The notes: generated from the letters alone by a model not told the origin. 64,000 nucleotides of DNA from Sextonia rubra (GCA_037013555.1 JASUAD010000021.1:6696001-6760000); one strand, 5' to 3'. Positions 47,201 through 56,551 are shown, counted from the first letter of the stretch. Program-made: numbers and translations.

Positions 47201-49038
47201 CCAACTTTTTAAGGTGAAAACCTGCCCTAACCCCCACCACCATCCCTCTAGTCCCTCCATCTCTGGCTACCTCGCACCTAGTACCTTGCTCTGCATCACC
47301 CACCTTAGATCAGGAAACACATGCAAAAAGAAACATCTAAATGGGTTCAACCTAAAGAATCCCAGCATCAGGGTCATGAAATTTAGAGAATGTTAAGAAC
47401 TGAGATGTATAAGAGAGTAGTTGAGGAGAATGAATTTCCTTCCTTGTCTGTTGTGTAGAGAGGGAAAACCATCCTTTATAAAGCTCATGACAATGTAAAA
47501 AAGATACAGATTATATACATGGTCATCTGAGATACTGAAGAATAATGCATGAGCATGACTGTCCTGGGTATCACAAGCTTCATGTGGCCCTTCAATTGTG
47601 GTATGACGCTCCAGCAGACTAAGTAAATTATGGCCTCTTATCAGTCAACACTGCTATTTATATGGACAACCACTACATTTTCAACTGAAATATGAGAGGT
47701 CAATGGTAATAAATCTAAGTCATTATTTATCAACAAGTAAGAAACGATAAGAGTAGATATACCCCAATCTAATATTGATATGTAAGAAAATGATGTTTAT
47801 CTACCTGAAAAGGACAAGACACTAGTGCACCAAAGAGATCCTCTCTTATATCCACTGAATTGATGGTGTAGGCAGCACCTTTTAGTCCACGAGAGGCAAG
47901 ATAATCTTCTGCATCTTTACTCAAAGAATATCCCTTGTACACGCTGACAGATGGATCGCATACCTATAAGGGGACAAAAGAATAAGGATCTAAATGACTC
48001 ATAATAATGTCAAAAAGTGCTAACAGTACAAAGCAAAAGATACAGCCCTAAAAGCTAACTGGGGCTGTCAATGGGCCAAACGCCAATACACGGGTAGCAC
48101 AAATTAGTTTTTATTGAACTATATAACAGCATTTGTTGGTTTCTATATATTGGCAGTTGGCAGGTGAAGGCTACATTATCTCCTAAGAACAGATGGGAAG
48201 AGAAACAGAGAAAATATTGAGCAATTGTGGAATATACATACATGTATATATGGGCAAAACTCTTATGCACTGTATGAGACAGATGTTGCTGCAGGCCCCA
48301 CAGATCACAATGTGTGGGGATCGAAAGACAGGTGGGACCACCCAAGAAATCAAATTTCAAGTTAATTCGATGATCCTAACCCATTGATCCGTGGCATACA
48401 AGTTTAATGGTTTTATATAAAAATAAATTTAACCCTCAATCCAATCCCAACAGGTCCTACAATCCAACAATAGATAGTCATCAGGTTTGCGTCAAATTGT
48501 GGTAAATAAATCAAATTGTCAATTCATTGGAAAAATCAAGGAAGCAGGTGTTGGGAGTGTATTTTTGGGGGGAAAAATTGGTGTTAGTTTCTTGCCTGAT
48601 GTAAAATGTGCAACTATAAGTCAACATGAATGGAACACACCAACTGCATAGTAATTTGTAGAAGTTACTAATATATCAATGGAATGTCCTCGTAAAAAGG
48701 TATATAAACATAGAACTTACTGAAGAGCTAACTTGAGTTTGACAATCATCTAGAGTCTTGTAAATGCCAATAATGTCCCCCTTCCGAACAACATAGAAAG
48801 CTTTGCTTTCTTCCTCCATTGATGGTCCCCGATTGGACTTCGGCAATCGAGAAGAACGTGTACGTCGAGTAGAGTAGCACTGAACAGGAAATCTCATCAA
48901 CAGGATATCTAGATTAGTCACTTTAATACCAGCATGCCTTATGCTTCTTTTCCATGAACTAGAAAAGCCAAATAAAGAACTCCTCATAATGGAATCACTA
49001 GTCTGTGAAAATGCAGCTGCAGAAGACAGATGCAGCAT
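25960..49038 (-). CDS. RNH1: RNase H1 with hybrid-binding domain, probably organelle-targeted
   Basis: A nine-exon gene reconstructed by eye, about 365 residues, all joins GT-AG and in phase. Coding exons: 49038-48721, 47963-47805, 45626-45531, 44764-44669, 30609-30517, 30388-30245, 28947-28840, 26121-26070, 25991-25960. Residues 1-75 are a basic, Ser-rich leader (LLMRFPVQCYSTRRTRSS) that looks like an organelle presequence. Then comes the RNA/DNA hybrid-binding domain (KAFYVVRKGDIIGIYKTLDD, YKGYSLSKDAEDYLASRGL), a Lys/Pro linker, and RNase H with all four acidic residues: D in LEFDGASKGNPG, E in ATNNVAEYRAL, D in VRGDSNLV, D in SAADAQAN. The protein cuts RNA in RNA/DNA hybrids. The layout matches Arabidopsis AtRNH1A-C (AtRNH1B/C are organellar); these are about 320-350 residues. 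Introns total over 20 kb. Whether it is mitochondrial or plastid is inference. Confidence 0.88.
26070..26121 (-). CDS. RNH1: RNase H1 exon with fourth catalytic Asp
   Basis: 52 nt, acceptor ATTCAAG and donor GTAAGG. Encodes EFNSAADAQANLAISLG plus the first base of a split Ser codon. D of ADAQAN is the last metal ligand. Confidence 0.85.
26122..28839 (-). other. RNase H1 intron, 2.7 kb
   Basis: No gene recognised. Contains (GA)n tracts at 26779-26809 and near 27163-27177. Confidence 0.6.
28840..28947 (-). CDS. RNH1: RNase H1 exon, helix region before last Asp
   Basis: 108 nt, phase 0, acceptor AAAACAG and donor GTATAG. Encodes VQNLWQTKNKNMADLCQEAK and ELKDKFLSFQISHIAR, a standard plant RNase H1 segment. 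Confidence 0.9.
28948..30244 (-). other. RNase H1 intron, 1.3 kb
   Basis: No gene recognised. Contains a (GA)n microsatellite at about 29176-29212. Confidence 0.6.
30245..30388 (-). CDS. RNH1: RNase H1 exon with catalytic Glu and second Asp
   Basis: 144 nt, phase 0, acceptor TTGAAG and donor GTTTGA. Encodes VWRLREGIGIATNNVAEYRA, then LILGLKYALKKGFKRI and HVRGDSNLVCMQ. Contains E of VAEYR and D of RGDS. Confidence 0.92.
30517..30609 (-). CDS. RNH1: RNase H1 exon with first catalytic Asp
   Basis: 93 nt, phase 0, acceptor ATGAAAG and donor GTAAAT. Encodes LSCVLEFDGASKGNPGKAGA and GAVLRSEDGSV, the first strand of the RNase H fold with the metal-binding Asp in EFDG. Confidence 0.9.
30831..31003. 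mobile_element. TA-flanked MITE A, 173 bp
   Basis: The arms are inverted copies over about 50 bp: the left contains CATATGTCCCTCACCATTTT and the right its reverse complement AAAATGGTGAGGGACATATG. Both ends sit in (TA)n sequence. No ORF. Half copies lie at 1198 and 33188. Confidence 0.8.
31025..31205. mobile_element. TA-flanked MITE B, 181 bp
   Basis: Left arm GCATGCATTCATCCCTCACC and right arm GGTGAGGGAAGAATGCATAC are inverted copies extending to about 45 bp. It is related to MITE A through the shared CCCTCACCAT core and is separated from A by 21 bp of TA-rich sequence. Confidence 0.8.
31224..31603. mobile_element. TA-flanked repeat D, possible MITE, 380 bp
   Basis: Lies between TA tracts. 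The ends are weak inverted repeats (CCCTCACCTCAGCTCAA versus CTCCTACCTGTGCTCAA) with GTGGGGCCCACCTG inside one end and CAGGTGGGCCCCAC inside the other. Contains the perfect 20-bp palindrome TGGTCCATCTAGATGGACCA at 31293-31312. Confidence 0.5.
31736..32581. mobile_element. hAT-type foldback element, 846 bp
   Basis: A perfect 8-bp target duplication TAAATATA flanks it (31728-31735 and 32582-32589), as for hAT. The left end GAGAGCTGCTAAACATACAC and reversed right end GGGAGCTGTAAAACGTACAC begin inverted arms that continue to the centre: the left arm is nearly all pyrimidine (CTCTCCCTCTCC-type), the right arm nearly all purine. The centre (about 32015-32155) has several smaller hairpin words such as ATCTCCCTGCTGCAAGGAGA. 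The 297-codon open frame is low complexity and not a gene. Confidence 0.85.
32768..32960. repeat. 107-bp tandem duplication
   Basis: GGGCCAATCAAAGAG starts at 32768 and again at 32875. Both copies continue through TTTGCTCCC and a TTTGNAAAGAT/TTTGTAATGAT block. Within the big RNase H1 intron. Confidence 0.75.
33188..33250. repeat. Half copy of the TA-flanked MITE
   Basis: AATGGTGAGGTACTGATGCA followed by CATGAAGATTGTC and a TA-rich tract matches the right arm of MITE A. The preceding GTGGGCCCCACC resembles the ends of repeat D. Confidence 0.6.
33255..33545 (-). pseudogene. LINE 3' end fragment
   Basis: On the - strand a short stretch reads SKTSWASIYSKFWCLSLDNI and IYKWSEV, like the C-terminal tail of plant L1 ORF2 proteins, and then a 3' region ending AAAGCTTTTTGGGTCCTTCT. 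5'-truncated and decayed. Confidence 0.4.
33619..33921 (-). mobile_element. TRIM-like element, 303 bp with 70-bp LTRs
   Basis: Two direct repeats, 33619-33688 and 33852-33921, share CTCAAGTTG, AATACAC.CAAAATGCCTAG and CAAACT.ACTACT. On the - strand, TGGTATTAGAGA (33851-33840) abuts the upstream LTR directly and resembles the initiator-Met tRNA primer site TGGTATCAGAGC. The purine tract AAGGGGGG (33696-33689) abuts the downstream LTR, which begins TGTTAAAG. The inner part is 163 bp with no protease or polymerase. This is the organisation of a terminal-repeat retrotransposon in miniature. Confidence 0.7.
34020..34962 (+). pseudogene. LINE ORF1, C-terminal part
   Basis: Frame pieces read WVWCYGIPLHGWDGKIFEDI, GKRMGMVVRVAKETLEKSFW and, after a frameshift, EYIQLQMFPPCPNFKEF. 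This is the RRM-like/DUF4283 RNA-binding region of plant L1 ORF1 proteins. It continues as a low-complexity tail with a 57-bp in-frame tandem duplication (34633-34689 and 34690-34746). The N-terminus is missing. Confidence 0.65.
36736..37500 (-). CDS. Gypsy gag fused to pol tail, 254 residues, open
   Basis: Residues 1-70 are gag-like (MKQGDMSVLDYGDMFSWLQD, LISFIRCLRPEIVEKMNDC, IYEAYWEAICVERMLKG), as in Ty3/gypsy retrotransposon gag. The C-terminus ends with GGYLPNSRSSFSQARENDAI and LTSWPRV, the wording usually found at the very end of gypsy pol next to the 3' LTR. All enzyme domains between have been deleted, but the frame is open from the Met to the stop, which is unusual among these decayed elements. 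Confidence 0.55.
   Translation of the reverse strand: MKQGDMSVLDYGDMFSWLQDKCGFEDEEQHDLISFIRCLRPEIVEKMNDCKNIYEAYWEAICVERMLKGYHLVKVMLSKDKSPRIIADHVEEPVQEDMQIEKPEMEQDIEDFTSTLGLKISTISNDNQVVQATRRDEHVVAVPSINTHIDFVFGDQQWKLGNDKQLATNCDLMVHIPHVMYPLVQSRTHTHFVCQIKGCIMLRIFQMCTQAQDQPNNRKFVRMISDPGGYLPNSRSSFSQARENDAILTSWPRV
38203..38323. repeat. (T)23 and (G)23 homopolymers
   Basis: T run at 38203-38225 and G run at 38301-38323, both inside the gypsy element. A 23-base G run is rare and may be an assembly or sequencing weakness. Confidence 0.9.
41556..41882 (+). mobile_element. Cassandra-like solo LTR carrying a 5S rRNA sequence
   Basis: About 327 bp, TGTGAGGCCTC to GGCTATGACA, interrupts LINE ORF2 between INH and the LLYSVLFINWC block. 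The region 41747-41834 aligns along its length with the 3' three-quarters of plant 5S rRNA (AGATCCCATAAGAAATCCGG, GTTGAGCGTGCTCAAGCGAG, GTAGGATGGGTGATCGCTTG, AGAAGTCCCCGCGTG), including the box A and box C promoter regions. A 5S sequence inside an LTR of this size is the hallmark of Cassandra TRIMs. No clean target duplication could be seen, so borders are approximate. Confidence 0.6.
42804..44668 (-). other. Rest of the RNase H1 intron, unexplained ORF pieces
   Basis: Two - strand open pieces (43075-42785 and 43621-43433, the latter with SPPSYYARRYDYGRSHGLLY and VTEYLAVEYLRKNKENYAED) look peptide-like but match no family I recognise and fit neither the RNase H1 frame nor the LINE. Part of 44200-44668 is duplicated at 45180-45530. 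Confidence 0.4.
44669..44764 (-). CDS. RNH1: RNase H1 linker exon, copy 2 (tandem duplicate)
   Basis: Also 96 nt and phase 0, acceptor ACTTTCAG and donor GTGAGC. Encodes QLDGSVSLTSKASKKMSLQK and RPQQEVELEGNM, 862 bp from copy 1. Both flanking intron parts are duplicated too (AAGAGTTTCTTCATTGAT occurs next to each). The frame is intact. Confidence 0.75.
45531..45626 (-). CDS. RNH1: RNase H1 linker exon, copy 1
   Basis: 96 nt, 32 codons, phase 0, acceptor ACTTTCAG and donor GTCAGT. Encodes a Ser/Lys-rich linker (QPEGPVPSTSKASKKASVQK and then RPQEDVEMESNL). The core KASKKASVQKRP is basic and could be a second targeting or nucleic-acid-contact segment. Duplicated as copy 2. Confidence 0.8.
46232..46416 (+). 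mobile_element. Short poly(A) retroposed insertion
   Basis: Ends in an 11-base A run at 46405-46415. TCAAGTCA directly precedes it (46224-46231) and follows it (46417-46424), as for a target duplication. It has no ORF and may be a SINE or a short LINE tail. Lies in an RNase H1 intron. Confidence 0.45.
46425..47804 (-). other. RNase H1 intron, 5' part
   Basis: Includes a GC-richer stretch (46860-46960, GGCCCAGCCCATCC) followed by leader-like text up to 47130, possibly an old LTR, but no borders were found. No gene. Confidence 0.35.
47805..47963 (-). CDS. RNH1: RNase H1 exon: second half of hybrid-binding domain
   Basis: 159 nt, phase 0 at both ends, acceptor TTATAG and donor GTAGAT. Encodes VCDPSVSVYKGYSLSKDAED, then YLASRGLKGAAYTINSVDIR and ending LFGALVSCPFQ, all typical of plant RNase H1. 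Confidence 0.9.
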
Positions 49039-49073
49039 GCAGTTCCTCACAGACCATCCACCTGCCCCAAATT
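48721..49073 (-). CDS. RNH1: RNase H1 exon 2 (first coding exon)
   Basis: The acceptor CCCTTTACAG precedes 49073 and the donor GTAAGT follows 48721. ATG is at 49038-49036, giving 106 residues: presequence plus the first half of the hybrid-binding domain (AFYVVRKGDIIGIYKTLDDC). An in-frame TTG lies further upstream but before the acceptor, so ATG at 49038 is preferred; a second ATG 17 codons later is possible. Confidence 0.85.
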
Positions 49074-51320
49074 CTGTAAAGGGAATTTTAAGGTTATCTT
49101 CGAAGGACAAAACTTACTCACCTTTAACGACCAAAAAGATAAGAAAATATCAAACGAGTGTCACAAAAGCTAGAACATAACGTTCTGGAGGCAATCTTTA
49201 CGAACAAAATATATTGATCTGGATTGAAGTACAAACCAAGAATGCAGTTAAAAAACTAAAAAAGAAATCAAATCCACTATGTACTCTTAAATAAAAAATA
49301 AAAAATAAAAGAAAAGTTAATAAAACTAACATAATAACTTCATGTTCATAGAGACCATTCCATTCATGAATCTAACATGTTGGAAGTTTGGTGGTCCGCC
49401 ATATCAAAATCAGGTGAAAAGCACATTGCAGTCCAGTCCAAGATAAAGCTAGTGCTTCGAATAGTTATTAAACACACAGCTGTTACTAGCATTTTCACAC
49501 TTTATTGTCAGTCATTACCCTTTTAAATGATAATTTTTAGTGATTCACTGATGAAAATATTGGTGAAAAAATGCATTGCATTCTATTTCAAGAGAAACCT
49601 ATATATGGGCACTGTTTCTAAATGTCAGCTGTCACTAACAGTTCCAACCTTTATTGTTACCCTCTCTAAATGGTAATCATCTGAAACCCTAAATGCCGCA
49701 TTCTATGATTTTATACATCAAAATAGCCCAAAACCATGTGTCAATAGCATGCTTAATTAAGACTCAAATGGTATCCAGTATTGCTAGATATAGCTTCTTT
49801 TGTTCAACCCAAAGCAACAGAATCATAAAGGAAAGCATGAGTACAAAAAAACATACCAAATTATATGGGGCAAAAAATCATACCAAATTATATGGGGTAG
49901 AACCAGCAAAAAATAATTCAAGTGCAGCCCTAATTCACACATGAAAACATGCAAGTGCACATGCACAGACAGAGGGACTGGTTAACTCAACAATGTCACC
50001 CTAACACTCGTGGCATCCTCTCTTTCATAAGCTTGATTGAGGATGTGTGCTACTACAATGTATATGCCACAGTGTGTGATGTGCATCAGATCATTGCAGC
50101 ATCTTTTTAGCATGTCTGACTTAGGCACCTGCAGCCCATGAATGGCTCAGTTCCTGTGCTTGACATCATAGGCAGAAGGTCTGTTTTCAAAAGTGGGTGT
50201 GCTGTAGATGATCTAGCACTTGTTGCAATGGCACTGTCATTTTAAGTTGATATGCATTTACCAACAGTCTAACGCCAGAATCAACAACCAAGACGGTTTT
50301 GAGCTTTAGTGAAAAATGATTACACTGAAGTAAACTATCCAGAATAGTTTGATGCACTTCGAAATTATGGAGATATCATTCTCCAATTCCGCTGGCCCAA
50401 AACCAAATTGACGATTTCTAGTATCCCATAAAACCCTCAAAATTCAAACACCGAGTGTCAAGTTGAAGACGCTGATGGGTGTGGTCGACTCCAAAGAGCT
50501 TTAAGGGACACTATAAAATTTTTTATTTCTCGGTTCCACATATAGACTGTACAGAATTCAGTAGTGTGGTTTCAACTTTCAACAATATAAGATAAAAATC
50601 AAAAGTTTAAAACATGGGTTGGGGTTTTTTGACAAACACAAGATTGAGAGTTGCAACACCATGCCTTCATATGGGCCTTTATGTTTCCACACTTTACATA
50701 ATGTTTCAGTAATTAGATGATTCACTTCCATACGATTGCCTGAGGACATGCGGTGTACATGCTATAGAGCAAATGATTTTCAGTAGCACATCGTAGCCTT
50801 CGTGACACACGTGGGTGTGGCACGTGCAGCTGAGGTATGGCCATATTCCTACAATCTGATTCACACATGTATTCTGTGGATGGGGAATCCCATTTCCTCA
50901 ATGAGTCACTTTTCCACAGTTTTATAGCACTTTAATTTGAAATCCACATGCACAAACAAGCCGCTTGAAGAAGTAGTAGAACCACAAAAATCAACAAGCA
51001 ACAATGCAAAGGGGACATGAAAAAATTGAAATTGAATCGGCACAAGCAAGTCCATGTGGTTTGACGAGACGGGGGTCCATAAACCCGTACTTTAAACGTG
51101 ATGATCCAGAAGACGACATATGAAGTTTTCCACAGAAAACGCCATGACCCAGAAGACTCATACCATTTGAGCACAAGGTGTTTGTAAAAATGTCAAAAAG
51201 TAAATACATACAATCTTCTATTGCCTTCATCTTTTTCTGTTAGCAGTGCATCAAACCATAACTAATAGAGAGATTGTTACATACATTATGTCAAAAAAAC
51301 TAGAGAGAAAGAGAGAGAAC
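49074..51320 (-). other. Probable 5' UTR intron of RNase H1
   Basis: No ORF supported. A diverged tandem duplication of about 146 bp is seen near 49415-49690, and a 27-bp duplication (CATACCAAATTATATGGGG twice) near 49853-49895. Confidence 0.4.
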
Positions 51321-51420
51321 CTGATGCAGTTGGTAGCGACGCAGCGGTGGAGACGCGGGAGAATGAGAAGAAAACGGAAACCTTGCTGGGGTTTTTCACT
51401 GCTTTCTTCTAACACTCATA
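51321..51420 (-). other. RNH1: Probable non-coding first exon of the RNase H1 gene
   Basis: A GC-richer island (TCTCCACCGCTGCGTCGCTA on the - strand) ends at CTGCATCAG|GTTCTC, a good donor. It lies 2.2 kb upstream of the acceptor at 49074. Its upper border and the promoter are not clear. Inference only. Confidence 0.4.
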
Positions 51421-53213
51421 AAAGACCAGAGGAATTCACCTTTTTTTATTTTTTTTTAGTTTGTGTTGGTGGTGGCGCACGTTGTAAACCATTGGGTTAA
51501 GCCATCCTCTCAAGTAGAGGTTGGCATAAAAAATAATAAAAATTATCATCATCATCATAAAAGTCTTATTTTAATTATATTGAGATCAACTACATGAATT
51601 ATATTTCTCCATTTCATTTTATTATATAAAATAATAAAAATAAAAATAAAAAGAATTCAAACCGTCAGACTTTCACCAAGAAATCTTCAGTTAAACAGAG
51701 TGGAACTTTACAGTAGGACTGTCACCTAAAAGAAAAAAAAAGGAAAAAAATCATTTAGTTTTATGGGAATTCTCAAATTTTATTGTTATTGGAGTTTTTT
51801 TCAAGGTTAGATTGATAATTTGATTAAAAATCATAATTAATGCCATCTTATGCATTTTTCATGAAATGATCGTTCGGATGGTAGGATAGCTTTTGATTGA
51901 TGTGAATTTGAGGATAGTGCATTTAAGTGGAGGGAGTTTATAATGAACAGTTTAGATTGTAATAAGTGAGCTCGACGGATGGTTTTCTCCGTTTCTTTTT
52001 TAGCTCAGGATTTCTCTAGATTATATAGCTCTTACAAATGCTGTATCCGAGCACTGTGGGTCATGTGGATAGGCTTAGCCCTGTCCTGATGCAATAATTA
52101 TTGGTTATTAACCCAACCCATAAGTAAAAGGGTCCACCGAAATTAGCAAGTTGGGTATAGGTTGGGTTGGTGGCTCATAGAACACACCAACTAGTTAGTT
52201 GGATTGAAACTCAAGTAATATGTATTTGTTAATTGGTAAAAATAAAAACAGAAATAATTGTTCTGAACCCAACTCAAAAATAAAATAGGCTAACCCAAAT
52301 ACTAATGACCAGATGGGGTTTAAGGGTGGTTTTTGGTTTGGTCAAGAATCAGCACCCTTATTGCAATTATAGTCTATCATAGGGCCTCATTAATTTCATA
52401 GGGCAGTCTTTCTAATAATAGAATCATGCCGGCTCTTAACCTATGCAACGTTGGATGGTGATGAGTCTCATAACCCTGCAATAATCAGTGTTAAAAACGT
52501 TGGGTATGTTTGGATATTTGGTGTGAAGTAAAATATAAATTACTCGAGAGTAAATCTACTTTTTACTACGAGGACAGGAGTATTTAAGGTTGAGGGTAGG
52601 GTTGAAATTTTAAACACTAAGGACTCTATTTTAACTTTACTCTATTCCTTGCCTCTCCAAACAAGAATAGGTGACCTACCTCATGGGGCAATAATGCTAC
52701 AAATCAAACCACCATACCCAAACGATGTAATCGCAGTGAGCCCTTCCCATCTAATTACATAACAAGAAATGGGCCCAAACAGACAAATAGTGGGATCAGG
52801 AGGTCAGGGTGTTCATAGGCCGAAACTTGCCAAACCCAGCCCATTGGGCATCAGCCAAGTATTATGACCATACGGCTCTAACAGTCAGGTCCACGCCCAG
52901 CCAGGCATCTGCAAAATATACTGGGCCAGGCCAGGACTTTGACCATGGATTGGAAAAAGTCGAGTCCACAAACTATTGGGCCAAAAATTACGCTTTTGTT
53001 TGTTCCTTGGATTTTTAACATAGAAGCACCATTGCGGAAGGTACAACTGCTCGTTAAGAGAATAAAAAACATATCCAAAATTGAAGGCTAGGAGATCCAC
53101 TGCCTCAAATTGATATCCTGATAACTTAAAGACGAACGTTGGATGACTTTTTAAGCAGCACACATTCAGTTCAAATATAAAAAGAACACTCCCTCTGTGG
53201 ATAGACATGACCC
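51421..53213. other. Intergenic, AT-rich
   Basis: No gene recognised. The stretch 52500-52672 may be another MITE (TGTTTGGATATTTGG near one end, CTCCAAACAAG near the other), but no target duplication was found. Confidence 0.35.
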
Positions 53214-53216
53214 TTA

Positions 53217-53513
53217 GAGCTCGTTTGTTAATTTTTTCTCATTATAAAGTTCAAATCATATTTTATTTTAAAATAAAATAACCTAAAAGAGTCAAATCAA
53301 AATACCACATTTTAAAAAAAAATTTACCTTTTTACACAAAAAAGTCAAAAAGTTATTTTCTCATTCCAGTAATTAACTAAAAATATCTACTTTTAACACA
53401 AAAAGTCAAAAAATTATATTCTCTCTTCACTAAAAAAATAAAATCTCATCAATGGATTGATTTAACCCTTCTAATATTTTTATCTTTTAAAATGTAAATT
53501 AACAAACAGACTC
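53217..53513. mobile_element. Tourist-like (PIF/Harbinger) MITE, 297 bp
   Basis: TTA duplicates at 53214-53216 and 53514-53516. The left end GAGCTCGTTTGTTAATTT and reversed right end GAGTCTGTTTGTTAATTT differ at two positions. AT-rich, non-coding body. Same superfamily as the copy at 25265. Confidence 0.75.
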
Positions 53514-53829
53514 TTAATGACTTCGGAATGAGGCCAATAACCTCACAACTCACGAGTAGAGCAATCTATTACTTATTGCGTTCATAAACTAAGTAAGAAG
53601 TGAATAAAATGAGAAAATAGAGTCAAAGAACATTGCCTTCAAGACCACAAACCGTCTTAAATAGGAATTAGGATATGCTGGTGTTTGACCATGTTCTAGG
53701 CTTGAGGTTTGGATCTTTGTGCGTGTCACTTTCAGTTATTCGAAATCAAAGCTTCAAGAACAACTCATTGTAGGGATGAGAATAGCCATATCATAAGATT
53801 AAGAGCAAAAGGAGATTCTAATCAATTGG

Positions 53830-56252
53830 GCAGAGCTCCAATTCTTTTCCTTTGCTTTCGGCGAAATTGAAGAAATTAAGGAAGATGGATTGGAAAAAAG
53901 ACAGTATTACACTTTTCAGGAGGAAAGCGGTGTCAATTGCAGCTAGTCAGATGAAGGCAGGGGTGAGGGATAGACCTGCGCCACAAAGGTGTGTTGGAGG
54001 TGCCTCTTCTTCGTCCAAAGAGGGTCGAAATTCGGTTTTATTAGTGAGAAATGGGATGGATGTTGCATAGGTGGATCAAGAGGGTAGAATCACACTAAAG
54101 CACTATTGACTCTAGCCATGAATGTGAGTCTACAAAGGAAGGTGAGGAGACAGTCAAGGTGGGAAAACAATTGGGTGTCTCTTCTGGCTCTGAGCAGCAA
54201 GTGATTGTGCAACATATTGCAGATTGGAATCCATGGCTGGTGGCTATACAAATCAGGTTCCTCATGATCTACAAGGGCAAGATGGAACAGGTATCTGACC
54301 ATTTCTACTTTGAGGGTGTGTTTTTTGTGCTTGTTTCTCATGATTATTGTTTCCTGGAATGTTAGAGGGCTTGGTAGACTTGGAAAAAGGGCTGCAGTTA
54401 TGAGATTAGTAAGGTGTCATAAGGTGGACCTTTTTGCTCATTTAGGAGTCTAAAATTCATCAAGATATAAGAAGTTTAATTCCTAGTATCTAGAGCTTCA
54501 AGAGGTGTGGATGGGAATGGGTTCCACCTGAGGGTGCTTCAGGTGGCCTTATTTCAATTTGGAATGAGGAGACTTTGCAAAAAAGTGGATGTCTTTATGG
54601 AGCAAAGGGTTTTAGCAATTAAATTCGTTTCTCTTGTAGATAATTTTATTTGGGCGGCGGCTAATGTATATAGGCCAAATGAAGACTCCAAGGAGGAGTT
54701 TTGAGAAATTCTTTCTAATGTTTGCTTGCATGGGGATGTTCCTTGGTGCTTTAGCGGGGATTTTAATATAGCCCGCTATCCTTATGAGAAGAAAGGGGGG
54801 ACTGTAATCACGCGCAGTATGGAGAGATTCACAGATTTTATTAATGCTAACAACCTCATTGGCTTTCCTCTTACTAGCTTTAAGGTTACATGGTCCAACA
54901 ACTAGGTTCACTCTACCATGAGTAGAATTGACCCTTTCCTGGTCTCTAACTAGTGGGACGAGTATTTTGGAGTAATTCAGTCGGCTTTGCCTAGGGGACT
55001 ATCAAATCACAAAACCATCAAGCTATCTTCAACAATGGTTAATTGGGAGCCAAAGCCTTTCAAGTTTGAACATTGTTGGTTTTTGCGTTGTGATTTCTTG
55101 TCATTGGTTAGAGAATGGTGGCTTCAATCAAATGTGTTTGGTTTCGTCCGTTTTAAATTATTCAAGAATTTGGAATTGCTCAAATCAAAGATTAAGGAGT
55201 GGAATATACATGTTTTCAGTGGGATGGAAAATGTCAGGGCTTTAATGTCCAAGGAGTTGGAGGCTTGGGATTAGGTGGAGCAGGAGAGAGAGTTTATTGG
55301 GGAAGAGAGGGAGGTTAGAGGTGCAGCCTTTAAAAAGTTATGGGATATTGAGAGGATGTTGGAGGTCTCATGGAGGCAAAAGTCCAAAGCTTTTTGGCTT
55401 AAAGAGGGGGACAGAAATATTAAGTTTTTTCAACGCATGGCAAATGTTCAAAAGAGAATCAACTATCTTAGTAAACTTTGGAAGGGTCAAGGTTTTACGA
55501 GTAACCCAATGGAAGTTAAAGAGGAGGTAGCTTCTTTCATTGAAAAGTTGTATTCTGTTGATTTTTTCTTTTGAAGGCCAACTTTGGAGGGTGAGTCTTT
55601 TCCTTCCATTCCTTCTCACTTAAAGGTTTGGTTGGAAAAACAATTTGAAGAGAAAGAAATCAATTTAGCTTTATGTGATTGTGTAGGGGACAAGGCACCT
55701 AGGTCAGAGCGGGGGTGGACTTTAAAATTGGGGAGGAGAGTTGTGTTCGATTTTGGGAGGATAAATGATTAGGTGTGGGGCTTCTATCTTTATCCTTTCC
55801 TAGGTTATTTAAACTTGCTGTTAACAAGATGTCTTCAGTCAAGGAGTGGTATGGGGGTGATGGTGGCTTAGTAACTTGGATGATTTCCTTTAGGAGGAGT
55901 TTGTGACAGACAAAAGAGTTGAAATATTAGTCTCTTTTATCCCTTCTTGCTAAAGTTTTTTGGTGCAAGGATGAAGGTAGATGTTCGCATTTGAAAATTT
56001 TTATCCTTCAGGTGTGTTCTCCTCAAGGTCTTTTTATAAGACATTGGAGGTTCTTTAGGATGTTAGGCCTACTACTTCCTTGGTGTGGATGGGTTTGGCT
56101 CCAGCTAGGGTGGAGGTCTTTTGTTGGCTTGCAGTGTCCGCGATAATCGCTACAGTGGACAATCTCAGGCGTAGAGGCATGTCTTCGAAGGCTATATTAA
56201 ACCTGTGCGTACTTTCCGATAAGGAGAAGAAGACGATCGATCATATATTTTT
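53830..56252 (+). pseudogene. Second L1-type LINE, RT deleted, cut by copia
   Basis: An ORF1 tail (LFRRKAVSIAASQMKAG) is followed from about 54346 by ORF2 with IIVSWNVRGLGRLGKRAAVM. The endonuclease end (SALPRGLSNHKTIKLS), the pre-RT region (SKIKEWNIHVFSGME, LEVSWRQKSKAFWLKEGDRN, KFFQRMANVQKRINYLSKLW) and the RT start (CVGDKAP) follow. Near 55700 the sequence jumps to the zf-RVT region, so the whole RT core is deleted. It ends at DKEKKTIDHIFF where the copia LTR starts. Related to the LINE at 34020 but not identical. Confidence 0.75.
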
Positions 56253-56551
56253 TGATAACAAAGGCCCATATATATTAAGTCTAACCCAACTGTATAATAA
56301 ATGGGCTGTGACCCAATAGCACATGAGATCCCACATGAGAGGACTCAGTCAAACGGTACAGCAACATCTTCCTTTTATGTTAGATTCCATAGGAATAATT
56401 GATTAAAGATTGATTGTAGTTTATGCTTATTGTAGGCCTTAACTAACGCAACTACTATATATAAATGGAGCTAAGGATCGACCCTTCTAGGTAGACTTTC
56501 ACCAAGCAATTATCTCGACTGATATTAAATGATTGCTTTATCATTCTGTCA
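56253..56551 (+). mobile_element. copia 5' LTR, 299 bp
   Basis: TGATAACAAAGG to CATTCTGTCA, followed directly by the initiator-Met primer site. TATA box TATATATAAA at 56456-56465. It interrupts the LINE at 53830. Element is + strand and runs out of the window. Confidence 0.8.

Noticed and set aside
47805..48721. Endogenous pararetrovirus, because the N-terminal domain is of the viroplasmin family
   Set aside because: The domain is spliced to a complete host-type RNase H1, with the exon structure and order of plant RNH1 genes.
52500..52672. A further MITE with TGTTTGG-like ends
   Set aside because: End similarity is weak and no target duplication could be identified.
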